Of a stretch of 64,000 bases of DNA, positions 42,350 to 54,209 are shown in pieces. Position 1 is the stretch's first letter. Every line of letters begins with the position of its first letter. Origin of the DNA: Dinochytrium kinnereticum (lineage: Eukaryota; Chytridiomycota; Chytridiomycetes; Chytridiales; Chytridiaceae); assembly GCA_027604005.1 (NCBI GenBank), contig JADGJT010000055.1:4928-68927 (forward strand). Direction: 5' to 3'. The notes beneath the pieces are model-generated. The model had not been told where the DNA came from, ran no database searches, and saw only the letters and a program-made list of their open reading frames with translations. The position numbers and the translations under genes were made by a program.

Positions 42350-42783
42350 GCGGCCGTTTCTCTTTTGTTTTGTTTTGTATTTTCTTTTTTCTTGTTGTTA
42401 TAGCTTGAGCTGCTCCCCGAACACCTCTGTTGTTTATTTCTCTGTATTTAAAAGTAGTTGTGAAGTAATCCCTGTATTTTTTTTGTGTTTGGACCTTTTC
42501 CCTTTCTCCTTTTTGCCTGTTCGATCTGCCCTGATGTAAATTGAGACTTGACTGCATGCTTTACCCTTACTTCAGTTGTGAAGTCTGAAGTTGAAGAAAC
42601 GCGTTGTTTTATCGTGAACGTTGAGAGGGTTGATTGAACGCGTCGCGTAAATCTCCCAACAACACTTGTGTGATGTGAATCTGTGTCTCTGGTCGTTTTT
42701 CAGTGACCTCCAAAAAGCAAGTCTATTTTTCTTTTCTGCCAACTGTTGCGTATTCTAGACTCTACACCATCCTTCAGGCCGGC
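42350..42783. other. Intergenic spacer
   Basis: T-rich 3' UTR of the coiled-coil gene, then about 150 bp of promoter for the carboxypeptidase. No further feature was seen. Confidence 0.45.
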
Positions 42784-45116
42784 ATGCCCTTCATTGTCGA
42801 CTCACCGTTGCGTTGGCAGCGCGTCTTCATCGTTGCCCTTGCTGCTTTTTGGCTCGCCGGATCAGTCTCTGCTGGGTCCTTCTTCAGACGAAGGCCAAGG
42901 ATAACAACGCCTCCGCCTCAAGGTAAGTTGGTGGTTCTCAGTAAAACTCTGAGCTTTTGGGCTTTCTTCTCGTGATAACCCGTAATGACCTCTCCTCATG
43001 CACGGCAACCGAAACCGTCTCCTCAACATCAATCATGACGGCCTCCTTGATGCCCTTCATCCGATTTCAATCAATGGAAGCCACGTCATTCGCGGTGCCA
43101 CTCATCCCGGCGTTTAACAGCGAAATCAATGCGATTGTAAGCGCCTCCTTTGCAGGATACATGGACATCCCGGATCCTGCTGTGGCAGGGAACAGCCCTG
43201 GGAACCCATCAAGCTTGTTCTTTTGGTACTTCCCTGGGCCCGTCAACTCAACGGATCTGGTGAGTTGTCGCGCTTTTTGGCCTAGATCTGGGGAGATGGA
43301 TGCTGGGAGATTTTCTTCACGTTTGAGTAATGAATGAAAGACGCGCGTCTCCCGCTTCCCTCTGCACTTGTCTTGACACTGACCTTTTTTTCTTCTTTCT
43401 CCTTTTTGTAGGTGGTCTTCCTGAATGGCGGACCAGGATGGTGAGTAGTGGCATTTTATGAGTATGGACCTCATGGTATTAACTGATCTACTTGCTAAAT
43501 ACACTGTCGGCGTCCATCCAGCTCAAGGTATCTATCTGCTTATCCCCCTGTTTCTGATAAGGCTGACCATTCGTGCTGCATCCTTCCAAAATGACGTGGC
43601 GTAGTTTGGTCGGAATGTTTCGCGGCGTGGGTCCTATCCGGTATACGGCCTTCGGGGACTTCTATGCCAATAAGGACAGCTGGCATCGTCAGGCACATAT
43701 TGTCTTCGGTGAGTCGACTAAAATCAGTGCTTTCACTTACGATATCAACGCAGTGGACCAACCTGTAGGCACAGGCTACTCCTACAACGTTAAGAACACC
43801 ATACCGACAAGCGAGGTGCCCATTGCCGACACCATGTACTCCTTCCTTCGAAGCTTCATGAAATCTTTTGATCTCCAGAACTTCAACGTGGTGTTGGCTG
43901 GTGAGAGCTTTGCTGGACAGTACATCCCGTACCTCCTCCAGAAGATCGTGACCCAAAATACCTTGGCACTCTTCTCTACGAATTCTGGGGCGGTGAGAGT
44001 GTTTCCTGTTGTTATCTTTAACGATGATGTAGATATCGGTCAAGGGAGTACTGTTGATTTCTCCATGGATGGACGCGTCAAATCAGTATAAGTCTTATCA
44101 ACAGTATATTCTTGAGAATGATCTTGTCCCATGGAATTCAACGGCGGCGGTCGGTTGTTTTTATATTAGCTTTGTGGAGTCCGTTTCACTTACGGAGTTT
44201 TTGTATGAATAGGCCGAGCTTGACATGATCTCGAAGGCTTGTAGCAGTCAGATAGCTATTAAGTCCCAGACTTACATACCTGTATGTTCCTCCATCATTG
44301 ATTATGTTCGAGCGTATGTTCAAAAAGCGAATCCGTGAGTTTATTCTCCTTTCGTGTTTCTTGCTGTGCGATACGGATCTGATATGTTCCCGGCCGTAGG
44401 ACCTACTGCTACAATGAGTATGATACGAGACTCACGAATAAAGGAATCTGCCCTGGAGAAGTCACCTACGGCGACATGAAGTTGCTTTATATTTTGAATG
44501 TAGTTTCCACCCTCATTCTGCCTGTTATTGATGATTTTCCCTTCAGAATCCTTCATTCAGACGGGCCATCCACACGGACGGCCCTAATGCGCCTGAATTC
44601 TTCTATCCATGCTCTGCTGCGGTACTTCAAACCCTATCCCCTGACGAAAGCCCTCCTTCTATCGGTGTCCTTGATCAAATGCTGAAGCTCACGCATTGGC
44701 TGCATGGAGGAATATCATTTCATATTATCTCGGGCAAGTTCGATATGATTGTGAATAGTGAGTTACATTTACTTTATTTTGTTGGCTGCTTTCTCTCTAA
44801 TAGTTTTTAAAAGCTTTAGGCATTAAGTGGTCTTTGGGGAATATGACTTCATTGGATTCTTCTGCCGGAGAGGTGTTTAGCTGTTGTGTTTGAATCATTC
44901 TCATGCCCTTTTCAGCTTTCTGTTCTGCAGCCTTGGATCTCTTTGGTGTCATCAGAAGTGTTTGGTGTTGTAGCCAAAGTGCGGAATAACCTCTTCTTTT
45001 ATGAGGCTGAAGGGTCGGGTCATTATGTAACTTATGATCAATCTGGCGCTGCGTCGCAAGTTCTCACAAGAGTCTTGGCTAAGGGATGCTCTCTTTTCAG
45101 TTTTTTCTTGTGTTGA
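42784..45116 (+). CDS. Secreted/vacuolar serine carboxypeptidase (S10 family)
   Basis: S10 carboxypeptidases trim C-terminal residues in the vacuole or secretory path. Twelve exons (42784-42922, 43081-43259, 43412-43440, 43522-43527, 43605-43708, 43754-43992, 44045-44149, 44213-44334, 44400-44499, 44547-44757, 44820-44872, 44931-45116) sum to 1473 nt, 490 residues. The N-terminus is a signal peptide or anchor (RVFIVALAAFWLAGSVSAG). FAGYMDIPDP and LFFWYFPGP precede the oxyanion motif NGGPGCSSLVGMF, which is assembled over three exons. HIVFVDQPVGTGYSY, the nucleophile GESFAGQYIPYLL, the aspartate in SGKFDMIVN and the histidine in GSGHYVTYD complete the triad. There is no C-terminal transmembrane segment, unlike Kex1. 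Splice sites for exons 2 and 7 were chosen by frame and motif fit. It converges on the M28 peptidase. Confidence 0.88.
43522..43527 (+). other. 6-nt microexon in the carboxypeptidase
   Basis: CTCAAG sits between a CCAG acceptor and a GTATCT donor. With the flanking exons it spells GGPGCSS, the invariant S10 motif. No other path restores both the motif and the frame. Confidence 0.75.
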
Positions 45117-45571
45117 TGTTCAATCAAGCCTTGTCTCTTTCTTTCTCGGTCTCGTTTCGCGTTCTGAGTGCCCAAAGTTTCATAGAGCCTTTTGCCTTTT
45201 TTTTTGACGGACCTTTAGTTTGCTGTTGTGACTGTTGATTATGTCTTGGTTTAGTTTTTAGTTGATCAAATAATAGATTACGTTTTTCTAGTGCGAAGTC
45301 ACATAATGTTTTAATTTTCTGGTTCATGCATTGGCCATGCTTTATCCAAGGCAAGAACTCAACAGGGCAATCGCAAATGAGAAATAAAGAACAGAAAAAA
45401 AAAAAGTGGAAAAAGAAGAAGGTCAGCAAACTCCAGAACTATATTGAAATAAAAAAACAAAGATAAGAAGCAAAAGATATGCCTTTCTGGGAAAGGAAAA
45501 AAGAGGCTTATAGTGATCATCTGCTCCCGCACTGCAGATATGAAAGATAGGCGACAGGAGGAAACACAATT
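45117..45571. other. Convergent intergenic spacer
   Basis: About 450 bp between two converging genes, with T-rich then A-rich runs that should be the two 3' UTRs. Nothing else was seen. Confidence 0.55.
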
Positions 45572-48500
45572 CTACATGTCATTTGTCAAACGAATCCTAT
45601 TCACAGCGGCATGCAGGACCTCAGCAGCCCTCTTGATGCGAGCCTGAATCTCACCGGCACCAGATGGGATAGCCTCGCGTATAGCAGGGAAGGTTTGCTA
45701 TGACCAGAAATCAGGACAAAAAAGAAAGGAATTGAAAGGACTTACCGAAGCATATCCAAACCAAAGCCCAGGAGCATAAATGATATGACGATACCAAGGC
45801 CTGCCAGGGATCCCCTCAGCATCCAAAAACCCACGCTCAGCAAAGGAAAGCTTGTCGTTTAGGTATCTAATATTGTCTTCGGGACCAACCGCATTGATGA
45901 TGTCCTCTCTCCCATCTTGGAACATCAAACCAGCCCGGCCCATATTACTTTCTCCGTATCGCTCCACACGGTCCTTGAACCCCTTTAAGGTTTTTGCAGC
46001 ATTAATGTAGGAATCGACGGCGTCCGTTAGTGGCTTCAGGCTCACACGACCACTTGCTACGCGATGATGATGGTAATGCCTGGCATTGGACTTGTCATCG
46101 TCTAGGAGGAACCCGGCCTCTTTGATTGCGTCACGAAGGCTTTCGGCTTCACCCTCGAGAGCGGCAGCGTAGGCGATAGGGTCGAATGGAAGTACCTTGT
46201 TGTTGAGGAGACGGATAGATAGTAGACCAAGGACCTCCGCTGCTGCCTTGTGGTATTCGAAGGTGGGGTCGCCAAATTTGGCCATCCAGTGGAAGGAGTC
46301 GTAGTTTGAGTGATAGGTCCCGTCTCCATTAGACCCGAAGCCGACTGAGAGGAGTGATTTTAAAATTAGTATATGGATTAAATAAAAGGTATGTTTTGTA
46401 AAATGTTGTAGGATGCTTTGAATCTTACCATCCATTGCAGAGATACCAATGTGTTGAAGGAACCCAGTAAAATCAGACCCCGAACCGAGGGCACCGACTG
46501 TGGGTTCCTTACGGCGGGACGTCAAAGGACGCGAAAGAGTTTTCGACTCACTAGGAGATACAATCATGGCGGAAGGATGACCGACTCGACGTTTTGAAGA
46601 TTTTAAATGGTTATGATCATCATCATCATTTTCGTCATCATTCTCATTATCATCGTCATCTTCACCACTATTCTCTTGTGCCAACCAGCGCTCATAGATT
46701 GACTTGCCCGTGGCAGGGTCTTTGATGTCCTTGGTGACGTCTCGGATAAGTTGAGCAAGAGAAGGTGTTGCTGACGCTCCAAAATTGGGTCCTATGCGAA
46801 TAGAGTAAATAAGGACTTAAGAAGTGAACCGGAAAAAGCATCAAACCTCCACATCCGGAGTCCATGTTAACGTAAGCGACAGCGGTGGCATTCAAAACGT
46901 CCCTGAAGTGTTCAACGTACTCGGTACTCCCAACAAGCCCATACTCTTCTCCGTCCCAGCTGGCAATAACAAGAGTACGATCGGGACGCCACCCAGTCTT
47001 CATAAGCTCTCCCATTCCCCTAGCGTATTCGAGAATTGCGGCGGACCCTGGAAACACTTAATGAAAAGGAGTTTGCAATAGATAGGATACCTGAGGATGG
47101 ATCAATCGCTCCTCTGACCCAGGCATCACGGTGGTTTCCGACAATAACGGCGCGGTCTGGGTACTTGGATCCTTTCACAGTGGCAATCACATTCCAAATT
47201 GGGGTGATACCGCTGAAGGATTCGGGTTTAGTTTGGGTAGGTAGAAAAAATCGTATTCTCACTAGTTGTGCTCGACATCAAGGTTCACATCAGCGCTAGG
47301 TCTTAAATAATAATATCGGTCGTTAATGCCTGATTCACGAGCGACTGACAAAACATACCCAGTCCAGTAATCGAAATCCAAGCCACCCTGCCAATCATTA
47401 CCAAGGTCAGAGGCCTTCTTTCCTATTCCCTTTAGGGCACGGAGGAAGGGCTCGGCATCAGAGTAGGAGATGGGCAGAGATGGGATCTTGGGTAAGTTAG
47501 CTGCTTCCTCCATTGGTAGCCTAGTGGCGTTCGGAAGGGCAGGTTCGAAAGGCGTAAGGGGATCGCCGCTGTAGATAGAAAGCTGCATTCAAGAATCTTA
47601 GAAGATTGAAGCGAGTTTTCACATTACGTATTGAACACTTCCTCGCTGAACTCCGGTGGCAGGACGCCATGGGCCCTCGGGGTAAACCTTACCCCTCTTG
47701 TATCCATCGTCTTTTGGGTCACTTTGATTTGGGTGTTGGTGGTTCTATGTTTCAAAGCAGGTAACCAACAAACCTGTAAATGATGACACCTTTGGCCCCA
47801 GCGAGTTCAGCGCCACGGACTTTAAGTCCTCTGAAAATACCACCGTACTTAACAATGACGATCTTCCCTTTCAAGTCGATGCCTCTCTCCACAAGAAGAT
47901 CATAATCTTCCTTGCGACCATAGTTTGCATAAACGAGGGCTATAGACGGAAATTAGACGACGGACATGGTTCATCGGAAAGCGTTGGCTGAGACTTTGAA
48001 ACCCTACCTCCGGTGACATTGCCGCTCTTGCCATATCCATGGAATGTGGGAACCTGATCCTGCTCATGCGATGCTTCATCCTCATCGATGATGTCTTCTT
48101 TAAGCGAGGCTTCGAAACGGGTTGGGCTCAGAAGGGTCAACGATCGTCTCTTAGGCGTGCTGTTGAGAATGCACATCGGTTAAAGACCGATAAGACAGAT
48201 GCACGGCTTCCCTATCCACGGAAAAGAAAAGAGAAAGCGTATCACTCACTTTAAGAGCACTTTATATTCGTCGAGGACTGCATGTCATGCAGGAGTCAGA
48301 CAAGAGCAGAGCGCAACCACGCAACTCACCAACGTCCTCAAACCCATATTCAAGCAGTTTTTCCTTTGTCCACTCGGCCTGCTCCTTATCGCCCTTTGAA
48401 CCAGCAAGATGCGCAACGGAGGTGTAGTATCGGAGGTTCTCTTTGACCTGCTCGGCGCTGATGTGATTAGGCAACTCCTAAAGAACGACGGCCTCACCTC

Positions 48501-48613
48501 AGCTGTGAGCGCAAGAACGTCTCCGCCTCTACGGTCGTCGCAGGCGCCTTGGAGGCAGCGGCGACGACGGATGCAGCCGCCATGACGGTGATGAGGGCCT
48601 CCTTGATGAGCAT
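45572..48613 (-). CDS. M28 peptidase, glutamate carboxypeptidase II/transferrin-receptor family
   Basis: A zinc peptidase of the PSMA/Vps70/Tre1 type, secreted or membrane-anchored. Roughly nine to ten exons on the minus strand. The N-terminus ([20 protein letters not shown]) is a signal peptide or anchor. Next come [21 protein letters not shown], the protease-associated domain ([29 protein letters not shown]) and the M28 domain. Zinc-site motifs are [20 protein letters not shown] (His and bridging Asp), [16 protein letters not shown] (catalytic Glu pair), [23 protein letters not shown] and TYHSNYDSF (last His). The C-terminal dimerisation domain follows to RIRLTNDM, stop 45572-45574. A highly acidic Asp/Asn/Glu insert ([13 protein letters not shown]) interrupts the M28 domain and is not usual for the family. 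The first intron acceptor is placed at an AG just before AEQVKEN. Confidence 0.9.
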
Positions 48614-49252
48614 GCTGGAAGGGTGGGGAATCAATGAAGTTCCTGTTGGTCAGCAAGGAAGAGGAACCTCCCGTCTGGCTGGGGGAAAGCACTGGTGGGA
48701 CAAATGGTCTGATGTGGGACGCGCATTCAAGCTGGCCCTGCCTTCAGGCGCGACGCCTGCTGGCGCCAGACGACGGAGACGCGTTGACGTTCGCCTTCAG
48801 GCCGCGACGACGTGCAGCATAGAATGGGTGGTGGCGGTGGTGAGTGTCATCTGGTGATTGATTGATGTGGTGGACGGTGGTGGGTGATATGGCTGCTGCC
48901 CTGCGTGAGGGCCGCCAACCACCTGCGATGCAACGCAACGCTCCATCTGGTTTGCTCCCAGCGCCTTTCAACGGAGAAGTGCATCACCGCGACGGCCGTT
49001 CGGCTCACGGCACGCGCTTAGGGATGACCAGCCCTTGTGAAGTTCAAAGTCCGATAAAGTTTTTCCATGAGGGTCCATTCCAGCACAGCACAACACTCCC
49101 AAGCATTCAAACTGAGAGGAAGGTGACCACCAAGATCCAAGACAGCCTCTCCGCCCCTGGTGGACCTCACAGAGCACCCGCAAAGCAGGGCACATTGACT
49201 CGCATCGATACTCCCTTGGCATCCATAACTCTGTCGTATCAGCCTCGCCGCA
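48614..49252. promoter_or_regulatory. Divergent promoter of M28 peptidase and beta-galactosidase
   Basis: About 640 bp, GC-rich, between two head-to-head genes whose products both enter the secretory route. No TATA box or repeated motif stands out. Co-regulation is only suggested by the arrangement. Confidence 0.4.
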
Positions 49253-52185
49253 ATGCACCCAACACTCGACCATCCCGTCATTGAGACAACTCCACTTCTT
49301 ATCAATGCATCCTCACTGCCGCAGCCCCAACGGAATTCACGCTCAAAGACCCAAAAACTACGAAGTCTTCCCAAGACGTGCTCTCTTGTGGCGCTTGGGT
49401 TCTTGCTTGTGGTGATAGCTGCTGTCGCACTTTTGCCTGGGATGTTGGAGGGGCTCATTTCTCGGCTTGGAGAAAGTTGGCGGGGATTGGGTGTACTGCA
49501 TTGGCCAGTGAGTTCTTGGGTTGGTTTACATCTTCTCACGTTTTTATCTGCAATGCAACGTTAGGAACCGAGACTCCCCCGCGCCGAACTTCGCAACGTT
49601 ACCTACGACCATCGCTCCATCATCGTGAATGGGGAACGGAAAATGCTGATTGCTGGGACCATACATTATCCTCGTTCTACCCCCGGGATGTGGCAGTCTC
49701 TAATGAAGAAGAGTCGGGTTGCTGGGATCAATGTCATTGATACTTATGTTTTTTGGAATTTGCATGAGAAGGAGGAGGGATTGTTTGATTTTGAGACGGG
49801 TGAGTTTCGGGGTGTGTTTCCTTTCTTTCGTTAAGGAGATGGGGATGCTGAGCCCATCTTTTTGTTCTTTCCGTTATTGAACTATAGAGAGTCGAAATAT
49901 TTCTGGGTTCCTTAAGGCTGCGGCAGATGAGGGCTTGTATGTCATGCTTCGTATTGGCCCGTTCGTTAGTAAGTATCTGCTTTTGAGTTATAAGTCGGAA
50001 TTGACCCATGCTTCAGATGCAGAGCACGATTTTGGTGGCCTCCCATTCTGGTTATTGGAGAAACCAAACATCGAGCTACGCACATATAACATGGATTACA
50101 TGATAGCCATGGAAAGGTTTATTAGAAAGGTGGTGGATGTTATTCAGCCCTATCTTATTGCGTAAGTATTGACGGTTTGGTCACTTCTTCGTTACCGCTT
50201 CGTTCCTCTCATCTCTAAATTCCTCAAGAAATGGAGGTCCCATCATTTTACTTCAGATGGAGAATGAATACGGAAGCCCCGAAAGAGAATATGGTTTGAA
50301 TGGCAAAAAGTACATCAACTGGGCTGCTGATCTAGCCAATTCGTAAGTCCTCCTTTTTCTCATTATCACCTTAACTCTCTTCAAGGCTTAATCTCGGGAT
50401 TCCTTGGGTTATGTGTCAGCAAGATAATGTCCCGACGGTATGATCCTTTGATATTTTCTTTACCTTTACTCACTTACGGTTCTAGGTTATCAATACTGTG
50501 AACGGATATTATGGCGACGCATGGATTCCCGCGCACTACGCTAGATTCAAGGACCAACCCGCCATGTTCACTGAGCTTTGGAGTGGGTGGTACGGCCGCT
50601 GGGGAATTGCCAAACCCACACGACCGGCAGAGGATGTTGCTTTCGCTGCCGCTCGATTTGTGGCGAGAGGAGGAACTTATGTGGCTTACTACATGTATGA
50701 ATTCGACGTTGGTGTACGATTAATTTGCTGTTTAGGTGGCATGGAGGAACCAACTTTGGCAGGCAAGCCTCGTCATTTGTCACGACGTCTTATGACTACG
50801 ATGCTCCACTGACTGAGTATGGGTTTGAGAACCAGCCAAAGTATAATCACCTTCGTGATTTTCACTTGCTCTGCCATGAGTACTCTGATATGCTTCTTGG
50901 GTTTGAGCCGACGTACTATTCGACTGGGCCGTCGACTGAGGCGCACGTTTATGGAAAATTGGGGAAAACTGATCGCCTTCTTGTCTTTTTGTCTAACTTT
51001 CATGAGTATGGGGATAAGGCTGTCATGATGTATGGGACTGAGTTCTTCCTCCCAAAGTGGTCCGTCTCGGTTTACGTTATGAGTAAAGACGGGTTGGCGT
51101 TGAGGTACCGAACCTCCTCGCCTTCTCCTACATCTTCACTAGCAATTACCGTCGGGCCAGAGCATTCTTCGTTAAGGATAGGAGTAAAAGTGGCGGATAT
51201 CTCGTTCATTCGAGAACCTGTTCCAAAGGGGATTGAGGCAGGGGATATGGTTGCTAACGAGCCGTTGGAACATTATCGGACGACAAGAGATACGACTGAT
51301 TACCTGTGGTACATTCGTCAAAACGTCACAATACCACCACCGCCAAAGTACCCATCACTTCCTGGTGGCTACCCACGTCCATTGGTTCGGTTCACAAGGC
51401 TGGAGGATTTTGGAAGCGTTTGGGTGGACGACGATAGATTGGTCGTGAGGGAACCGTCGGTGATGGGGATGACGGATTTTGAGGATAGCGAGAAAAGGAT
51501 ACCAACAAAGCCGGCACCTCCCTTTGGGCACACAGTGGCAGTTTTGGTAGGAGTGTTTGGGAGCAAAGCTTGTTGTGTTCATATGGAGAGGTTTGAAAAG
51601 GGGGTTTTGGGGAGGGTTTTTGTGGGCGGTGAGGATGTTACAAAGGGGGTGTGGGCGCATCGGGTTGGGTTGTTGGGAGAGAGGAAGATGGTATAGTTTT
51701 TCCCCATTCATTGCGATGTCTCTGTCTTTCTTCTTATGATTCACAATTCACTAACAATATGTTCAAAACAGTTTTGGAATGCTTCCTTCCCACACCCCTG
51801 GAAAACTCCCACTCGCTTCCCAAGCCCACGCCCAACCTGGTACCGTCTCCGTTTCTCTCGAGCCCTCATCACCTCCCTTTCTCCAAATGCCTCCCCTACC
51901 TCCTACGCTATTAACCTCGCGACTCTCACAAGGGGTCACGCCTGGGCAAACGGAAAACCTCTGGGAAGACATTGGTCTGCACCTGCAAAGGGAAGGTGTG
52001 GAAGGGCTTGCCCTATTTCTGGACCTTTTTGGGGGGATAGATGCCCGACGGGATGTGATGGCGTTTCGCAGGAGTGGTATCATGTGCCGGGAGAGTGGGT
52101 TGGAGACAGTGATTTGGAGGTGGTGTTGTTTGATGAGGGGGGCGGGGATCCAAGAGGGGTTTTTTTGGTGGCGGTTGGTGCGTAG
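49253..52185 (+). CDS. Membrane-anchored plant-type beta-galactosidase (GH35)
   Basis: A glycosidase releasing terminal beta-galactose, probably from plant or algal wall polysaccharide. Nine exons (49253-49507, 49565-49799, 49888-49968, 50017-50161, 50229-50342, 50386-50437, 50486-50694, 50736-51690, 51772-52185) sum to 2460 nt, 819 residues. Residues about 45-70 form a signal anchor ([19 protein letters not shown]) after a cytosolic tail, so it is a type II membrane protein or is cleaved. The catalytic domain follows plant BGALs: [62 protein letters not shown] (acid/base Glu), [25 protein letters not shown] (nucleophile Glu), [12 protein letters not shown] and [12 protein letters not shown] jelly-roll region with TTDYLWYIR and [13 protein letters not shown] ends the protein. 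The C-terminal SUEL lectin domain of some plant members is absent. Confidence 0.93.
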
Positions 52186-52552
52186 GTTGGGAGGATCGTG
52201 CTTTTTTTTGTGTGGTGAGATTGGGAATATGTACAGGTGGAGTTTTTGGTCTTGGAAGAAGGAAAGGTTATTTTCTACATATTGTTTTACATTTTTATAT
52301 TCATCCCTTTGTTATTTTAAGTCGTTGTTGATATCTTTGTGCTGGTGAACATAAGTGACAAGAATTCAGGATTTGAAAGACAACAAAGCAATAAGTAAAC
52401 TCCAGAGGGTAAAAAAGGAGAAGGATATGGGGAAACTGGCATTTTAAAGAGATTTCTCAAAATGAGATAACAATAATAATAACAGCGTAAAGAAAATCAA
52501 TGAAGAAATCAACCAGAGAAACAGTACTTAACTAAGTAACCCATCAAGAAAC
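52186..52552. other. Convergent intergenic spacer
   Basis: About 370 bp holding two 3' UTRs. Nothing further was seen. Confidence 0.5.
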
Positions 52553-54034
52553 TCAATCCATCACAAATTCCTCACCAATAACTTCCTTCAATATCATCTC
52601 CGCAGCTACCTCCACCTCAAAAATCCCCTCAACAACCCCCCCCATCTTCTCAACCAGCCTACCCACCATTTCTCTCATCTCCTTACTCGGCATCCTCTCC
52701 ACCGCCCCCAACTTGAACGGAAATCTCGTACCATCATTTGAGCGAGCCCCACAAAATACGGGGATGACGTGGAGATAACTTTTCGACTCCAAACGGAGGA
52801 TTGTGGATAGGGTCGACCAAAATACTTCCAGAGGCCTTCGCTGGTTTTTGTGTCAGTATTTAAATGAAGAGAAACGTTGACGACTTACTGGTGTTGAGTA
52901 CTTTGGGTGCGTGAAGATGTCAATGCAGTCTTGCGTGATAAGGCAAATTATCCATTTGACGCGTTTGAGTTCGGCTTTCCAGTAGTCTACATCGTTTTGA
53001 TATTGTTCAGTGCTGTCGGTCAGTTCCTTCAGGGGTTTCCCTGCAGCATTGACCCGAGACGTAAAGGTACTTTTGTTTTGTTGGATCTGGGAGATGATTG
53101 CGTCCTCAAGTGACGCGGCCCGAATCGCGTCCGTGTAAGTGAAATGGTGAATGAGAATATGGTCGGAGAAGAGAGACTTCAGCTCCGCTTTGCTGAGTGG
53201 GGAATGGTACTTTTCCTGGGAGAAGAGGTAGCTTTCAAGTGCCAGGGGAAGGTCTGGGGTCGGTTGGAGGGTTGAAAGGGACGGGATGGTGGGTTCTTTC
53301 GTGACAATAAGCGATTCCTGCATCTTTTGGTCTTGGAGGGGCTCTGGCCTCTCTTCGTCTGCTAAGGTTTCGGCATCCGTATCGACATCAACTTGAGATG
53401 CCAAAGAGTCCACCTCATCCTCTCCAGCAATCACGCCTTCAGCATCCGCCACCTCACTCGGAGCAACGCTTAAACCAGGCATTTTAGCGGACTCATCCCC
53501 GTTCCGGATCTCAACAACTCTTTCAACAGCCCCATCAGAAGGCTCCGCCTCAAAATCCTCCAGCCGACCACCTAAAAGCCCCTTCCTATTGACCAGCCCC
53601 ACCGAACAACTCCACGACAGCGACCTCTTTCGAACCACCAAGTGGGGCCGTGATGCCCTCGGAGGCGACGACTTTGAGATGTGTTGAAACCTGTCCTTTG
53701 CCGTCGCGTGAAGCGGGATGAGGGATCGGGGGGAGGGGGTGAGGGGCATGGGTTCGATGGTGGGAAAGTAAGTAATACTGAGTTGTTGAAGGTCAAATTT
53801 CAAAGCAGCCAGGTTTTGAGGTGGGGAAGGGGCTGCTGACTCGGGTGGTTGGCGGTGTGGTTGGGGGGTTGGTGCTGGCGGTGTGTGTTGAATGGATGGG
53901 GCGGAGGGGGAGATGGAGCGGATGAGGGACGCGCTTCTCTGCAGTATTGCGATGGACAAGACGCCGTGCCGTGTGATGCGAATGGTGGAATGTCCAGGCC
54001 CCAGAATGCGTCTGCGAGAGGGGTCGACACGCAT
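52553..54034 (-). CDS. Unknown protein with a possible TIR-like C-terminal domain
   Basis: Two exons (52889-54034 and 52553-52840) give up to 477 residues. I cannot assign a family with confidence. The first ~280 residues are low-complexity (Ser/Pro/Arg, then acidic) with a basic RKRSLSWSCS segment. The C-terminal ~200 residues look folded: a strand-like HILIHHFTYTDAIRAASLED, a helix DVDYWKAELKR, strand VKWIICLITQDCI, helix EVFWSTLSTIL, then YLHVIPVFCGA. That strand-helix order, with a VIPVF-type strand, resembles TIR domains, but the catalytic glutamate position is not obvious. The start is uncertain: an ATG in another frame at 54030 (MSTPLADAFWG) has good codon use, so the N-terminal exon may be misread. 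The gene is divergent from DPM3. Confidence 0.6.
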
Positions 54035-54209
54035 TCAGTTGAGGCATCGCCACCTCTTGGTTGTCAAAGAGCGAGCGATGCATCGCGCAGGCAGGACAGA
54101 ACGAAAGCCGTCGTCCGTCACCCAAAAATTTCAGTTGTTGAGAGACGCTCAAACAGCCTCACCTCCGACCCTTCCCTCCCTTCAATACGATCAACTGCTG
54201 ACGGACGCA

